IMG/VR virus record: IMGVR_UViG_3300042860_001281
Span: 1 to 22,458 of that record
Source of the DNA: a virus
DNA length: 22,458 nucleotides
Reading direction: 5' to 3' (one strand)
Part shown: piece after piece, positions 19,653 through 22,458 of the stretch
How positions within the stretch are numbered: position 1 is the first letter of the stretch
Layout of the letters: every line of letters starts with the position of its first letter
Notes under the pieces: model-generated
The model's input: the letters and a program-made list of their open reading frames with translations, nothing else
Databases searched by the model: none
Told to the model about the DNA's origin: nothing
Program-made: the position numbers and the translations under genes

Positions 19653-19955
19653 GAAGGACAGTTTCGGCAGCAAAGTGGAAGTTTAGGTTCCACTTCATGT
19701 TGCTTTCGGCTGCTGACAGTTAGCAGTTTGGCTAACGAACGGCAAACAGAGACAACCAAGGCCGCCTCCGGGGAAACCCGGGGTCGGTGATTCAACGCTT
19801 CCTCCATGTTCCGGCAGGACATGGTGGATGAGGTCCGGGGACTGACCACCCGCATCCGCTGAGGCCCCCTGCGGGGGACACCCTCGCGTCGATGCCGGCG
19901 GTCACACGGGCTGACCCGTACTGCCAACGCATTCACGACACAAGGAGCCATCACA
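19653..19955 (+). promoter_or_regulatory. 303-nt structured leader of the capsid gene
   Basis: There is no gene in this stretch. It contains a series of hairpins. The first (19667-19703) is an 8-bp stem AAGTGGAA/TTCCACTT extended to 14 bp with a 2-nt bulge. The second is GTTAGC/GCTAAC (19719-19736), and the third is the GAAA-loop hairpin at 19766-19783. The fourth is CCCCC/GGGGG with loop TGC (19865-19877), and the fifth is ACGGG/CCCGT with loop CTGA (19906-19919). It ends with AAGGAG 10 nt before the capsid ATG. T7 has a strong late promoter and RNA processing sites before its capsid gene; the same functions are plausible here, but no promoter consensus is evident. Confidence 0.55.
19754..19793 (+). 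repeat. Capsid-flanking repeat, upstream copy
   Basis: AACCAA, two bases, CCGCCT, then CCGGGGAAACCCGGG and GGTGATTC. A closely related sequence lies just after the capsid gene (21053-21094). The centre folds as a 7-bp stem closed by a GAAA tetraloop (stem 19766-19772 with 19777-19783). It is a shared element flanking the capsid gene on both sides. Confidence 0.65.
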
Positions 19956-21035
19956 ATGGCTAATGATTTTGACTTCACAGGGAGCCGGTCTGGCTCAAAC
20001 AACGGAGCCACCGACAAGCGCGAGCTGTTCCTCAAGGTGTTCAGCGGCGAGGTCCTCTCCAACTACGAGACCAAGCTCGTTCTGACTCCCCTCGTCCGCA
20101 GCCGCACCATCGCGGCAGGCAAGTCCGCCACGTTCCCGATCTACGGCAAGGCGACCGCCAAGTGGCACACGCCCGGCCAGAACATCCTCGAGGCCGCCTC
20201 GGGCTACCTGAGCGACTTCAAGTTCGGTGAGCGGGTCATCAACCTCGACAACATGCTCACGGCCAACACCATGATCCATGACGTCGATGAGCTGATGAAC
20301 CATTGGGACGTCCGTGGTCCCATCGCCACCGAGCTCGGCTACTCGCTGGCCCGTGCGATGGACGGTATGGCGATGCGTACCATGATTGCCGCAAGTCGGG
20401 CCACGAACCCGATCTCGAACACCTCCGGCAACGGCACCGCCCTCGCCGGCGAGACGATCACCACCGGCACCGCCGGCTCGGTGAGCGGAACGGCAATCGT
20501 GGACAAGCTGTTCGAGGCACAGGCGAAGCTCGACAACAAGGATGTCCCGGAGCAGGGTCGCTTCTGCATCCTGCGTCCCGAGCAGTACAACGACCTGCTC
20601 GGCGCTGCCGGCACGTCCACCTACGCCTTCCGGTTCTCCTCGGACTTCGGTTCGGGTGTGGGCGACGTCGCCAAGGGCACAGCTGCTCCGATGGAGATCG
20701 CCGGGTTCAAGGTGCTCAAGAGCAACCTGTTCCCCCGCGATGCAGGCAGCGAATCTTCGGACGCCCTCTGGGCGGCTGGCGGCGGGTCTCAGGCCAACAT
20801 CGCCAACGACGTGTTCGGCGCTGACGGCGTGGGCTACGGCCTCGGCGCGGCCAACATCGACTACTGGGGTGTCTGCGGACACGCCGACGCCATCGGCGTC
20901 CTCAAGAAGCTCGATGTCTCGACCGAGATGGAGCGCAAGATCGAGTACCAGGGCACCCTGGTCGTCTCGAAGCTCATGGCCGGCTTCGGCGTCCTCCGTC
21001 CGGAGTGCGCCATCGGGTTCAAGTGGACCGCCTGA
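19956..21035 (+). CDS. Major capsid protein, T7 gp10-like
   Basis: The 359-residue protein (T7 gp10A has 345) builds the icosahedral shell with the HK97 fold. It has a strong ribosome binding site, AAGGAG, before ATG 19956. The N-terminus FTGSRSGSNNGATDKRELFL matches the capsid start in T7-like phages. LVLTPLVRSRTIAAGKSATF continues into the E-loop region, and the C-terminal LVVSKLMAGFGVLRPECAIG closes the fold in the typical way. The gene is flanked by related hairpin repeats and followed by terminator-like hairpins, as expected for the most highly expressed gene. Confidence 0.95.
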   Translation: MANDFDFTGSRSGSNNGATDKRELFLKVFSGEVLSNYETKLVLTPLVRSRTIAAGKSATFPIYGKATAKWHTPGQNILEAASGYLSDFKFGERVINLDNMLTANTMIHDVDELMNHWDVRGPIATELGYSLARAMDGMAMRTMIAASRATNPISNTSGNGTALAGETITTGTAGSVSGTAIVDKLFEAQAKLDNKDVPEQGRFCILRPEQYNDLLGAAGTSTYAFRFSSDFGSGVGDVAKGTAAPMEIAGFKVLKSNLFPRDAGSESSDALWAAGGGSQANIANDVFGADGVGYGLGAANIDYWGVCGHADAIGVLKKLDVSTEMERKIEYQGTLVVSKLMAGFGVLRPECAIGFKWTA

Positions 21036-21052
21036 TAGCGGCCTGACTACCT

Positions 21053-21094
21053 AACCAATACCGCCTGTCCGGGGAAACCCGGGCAGGTGGATTC
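21053..21094 (+). repeat. Capsid-flanking repeat, downstream copy
   Basis: AACCAA, two bases, CCGCCTGT, then CCGGGGAAACCCGGG and GGTGGATTC. It matches the upstream copy (19754-19793) with small insertions, and it contains the first post-capsid hairpin. That hairpin keeps the GAAA loop but has a longer stem, with added outer pairs. Confidence 0.65.
21064..21087 (+). terminator. Hairpin after the capsid gene (GAAA loop)
   Basis: CCTGTCCGGG (21064-21073) pairs with CCCGGGCAGG (21078-21087), with one G-U pair, around the tetraloop GAAA. It lies 28 nt after the capsid stop. T7 has its main late terminator directly after the capsid gene, so the position fits. There is no T-tract, so partial termination or mRNA end protection is possible. 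Confidence 0.6.
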
Positions 21095-21111
21095 CTCCTT
21101 CCCTCCTCCCG

Positions 21112-21140
21112 GCCTCCCGGGGGTTCGTCCCCCGGGGGGC
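21112..21140 (+). terminator. Second hairpin after the capsid gene (TTCGT loop)
   Basis: A 12-bp GC-rich stem (21112-21123 with 21129-21140, one T-G pair) closes a TTCGT loop. It is the strongest hairpin by eye in the window and stands 24 nt after the first one. The short sequence TATCTAGGAACACC before ATG 21155 follows. Together the two hairpins probably limit read-through from the capsid gene to the tail genes. Confidence 0.65.
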
Positions 21141-21154
21141 TATCTAGGAACACC

Positions 21155-21721
21155 ATGATCGAAACCTCACGGCTCCAGGCGGTCAACACGATGCTCACCT
21201 GCATCGGGGAATCGCCCGTGTCCAACCTCACGGATGCGGCGACCGCAGACGTCGCCATCGCCCAGCTCATCCTCGACGAGGTCTGCCGTGACCTGATGAC
21301 CCGGTCGTGGTCTTGGAACACCCTCAAGAAGCAGTCGCTCCAGCCAGACGTCACCAACAAGATCGCCGTGCCTGCCACATGGGTCCGCGTGGATCACCCG
21401 ACCAAGGACCTTGCCCGCAAGGGTGGCTGGCTCTACGACCGCGAGAACGAGACCGACACCTTCACGGAGACCGTCACGGAGCTCGAGGCCGTGGTCCTCC
21501 TCGACTGGGACGAGATGCCCGAGGCTGCCCGGAGGTACTGCATGATCCGTGCAGGCAGGACCCTGGCTGCCCGCATGGTCACCAGCGAGAAGGCCGTTGC
21601 GTTCACGGAGCGGGACGAGATGCAGTCGTGGATGACCCTCCGTGAGTTCGAGGCAGAGCAGGCCGATTACAACATCTTCAACAACCAGGACGTGGCCTAC
21701 AACCTCCGCCGATTCGCCTGA
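21155..21721 (+). CDS. Tail tubular protein A, T7 gp11-like
   Basis: The 188-residue protein (T7 gp11 has 196) forms the ring joining the portal to the nozzle of the short tail. The N-terminus SRLQAVNTMLTCIGESPVSN and the C-terminal EADYNIFN-like block EQADYNIFNNQD are family hallmarks. The central RYCMIRAGRTLAARMV helix also fits. It starts at ATG 21155 with an AGGA ribosome binding site. The stop overlaps the next ATG by one base. Confidence 0.93.
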   Translation: MIETSRLQAVNTMLTCIGESPVSNLTDAATADVAIAQLILDEVCRDLMTRSWSWNTLKKQSLQPDVTNKIAVPATWVRVDHPTKDLARKGGWLYDRENETDTFTETVTELEAVVLLDWDEMPEAARRYCMIRAGRTLAARMVTSEKAVAFTERDEMQSWMTLREFEAEQADYNIFNNQDVAYNLRRFA

Positions 21722-22458
21722 TGCTCGTCTCCATCCCGGTATCGAACCTCATCCAGGGGGTCTCCCAGCAGCCCCCGCAGATGCGGCTCCCCTCGCAGCT
21801 CCAGGAGCAGGTCAACGGCTACCCCTCGCTGACCGATGGGCTGACCAAGAGGCCCCCGACGAACCATGTCGCCCAGCTTGCGGCCAACGCAGACACCCAG
21901 TTCGTCCACTTCATCAACCGGGACTCGGTGGAGCGGTACGTCGTCCGGATGACCAGCAACACCCTGAAGGTGTTCACCCTCGACGGGGTGGAGAAGAACG
22001 TCTACACGGACCTCACGGGGACCACGGCGTTCACGGTGCCAACCTACCTGAGCACCCCTGCGGACATCCGTGCCATCACGGTGGCCGACTTCACCTTCCT
22101 GGTGAACCGGAACACCGCGGTAGCCATGTCCACGGGGAGTGGGACGACCTCGGATGCCATCACCCAGGAAGCCCTCATCACGGTCATTCAGGTCGGCTAC
22201 CAGACCGACTACTCCGTGGTCATCAAGGAGGGCAGCGACACCTTCACCTACACGCATACGTCCCCGGCATCCAACGCCAACCCGAACAAGCTCAGCACCG
22301 AGACGGTCGCCGCCGACCTCGTCACGAAGATCAACGTCAATACGAGCACCAGTCCGGGCCACGGGGTCACGGCCACACGATACGGCTCGGTGATCCACCT
22401 GAGCCAGGCGGTGACCAACCCGGCAAGCACCTTCACCGTCAAGGTCGCTGACTCTGTA
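21721..22458 (+). CDS. Tail tubular protein B, T7 gp12-like (partial, runs off the end)
   Basis: The frame starts at ATG 21721 and stays open to the end of the window for 246 codons; the full T7 gp12 has 794 residues. The start MLVSIPVSNLIQGVSQQPPQ matches the gp12 hallmark NLIQGVSQQPPxxR, followed by EQVNGYPSLTDGLTKRPPT. This protein forms the nozzle of the tail. Only the N-terminal third is visible. Confidence 0.93.
   Translation, partial: MLVSIPVSNLIQGVSQQPPQMRLPSQLQEQVNGYPSLTDGLTKRPPTNHVAQLAANADTQFVHFINRDSVERYVVRMTSNTLKVFTLDGVEKNVYTDLTGTTAFTVPTYLSTPADIRAITVADFTFLVNRNTAVAMSTGSGTTSDAITQEALITVIQVGYQTDYSVVIKEGSDTFTYTHTSPASNANPNKLSTETVAADLVTKINVNTSTSPGHGVTATRYGSVIHLSQAVTNPASTFTVKVADSV

Noticed and set aside
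19806-19862. Eighteen-codon ORF in the capsid leader (MFRQDMVDEVRG and on)
   Set aside because: No ribosome binding site, and it lies in a structured leader. It is most likely a chance frame.
1-22458. CRISPR arrays, insertion sequences, rRNA genes
   Set aside because: No regularly spaced repeats, transposase genes, terminal inverted repeats or rRNA-like sequence were seen.

Overview
The window is a contiguous piece of a T7-like podovirus genome (Autographiviridae type). It carries a single-subunit RNA polymerase, a gp2.5-type single-stranded DNA-binding protein, a fused primase-helicase, a family A DNA polymerase and a gp6-type exonuclease. These are followed by the portal, scaffold, capsid and tail tubular genes in T7 order. 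Every convincing gene is on the plus strand. The sequence is GC-rich, with C or G in most third codon positions, so the host is probably a GC-rich bacterium; nothing here names it. A tyrosine integrase just upstream of the RNA polymerase, a tRNA-Leu-derived attachment core and a MarR-like regulator mark it as potentially temperate. This resembles the layout of integrase-carrying marine T7-like phages.

Region 1 (1-2930) is an accessory or early region of about ten small, mostly unrecognised genes, many joined by ATGA or GTGA overlaps. It holds the most unusual DNA in the window. A two-hairpin element with compensatory base changes and a fixed loop and tail occurs at 741-812 and 1166-1252, with a diverged relative on the minus strand near 2092-2179. 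The hexamer ATTCCC occurs 26 times on the plus strand here, against about 5 times in the remaining 19.5 kb.

Region 2 (2925-5276) is the lysogeny module: an oddly overlapping ORF, a MarR-like protein, a hypothetical protein, the integrase, and an attP region with the 5' 39 nt of a tRNA-Leu(CAA) gene surrounded by candidate integrase arm sites.

Region 3 (5277-16370) is the transcription, replication and nucleotide module: RNA polymerase, SSB, a PAPS-reductase-like protein, a PDDEXK nuclease, primase-helicase, DNA polymerase, a free-standing LAGLIDADG endonuclease overlapping the polymerase 3' end, exonuclease, small accessory proteins and a dATP/dGTP diphosphohydrolase-like domain protein.

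Region 4 (16359-22458) is the virion module: two small proteins (one gp7.3-like), portal, scaffold, a lipoprotein with a membrane segment, a 30-residue membrane peptide, a structured 300-nt leader, major capsid protein, tandem terminator-like hairpins, tail tubular protein A, and tail tubular protein B, which runs off the end. No endolysin, terminase, internal virion proteins or tail fibre lie in the window; they are expected outside it.
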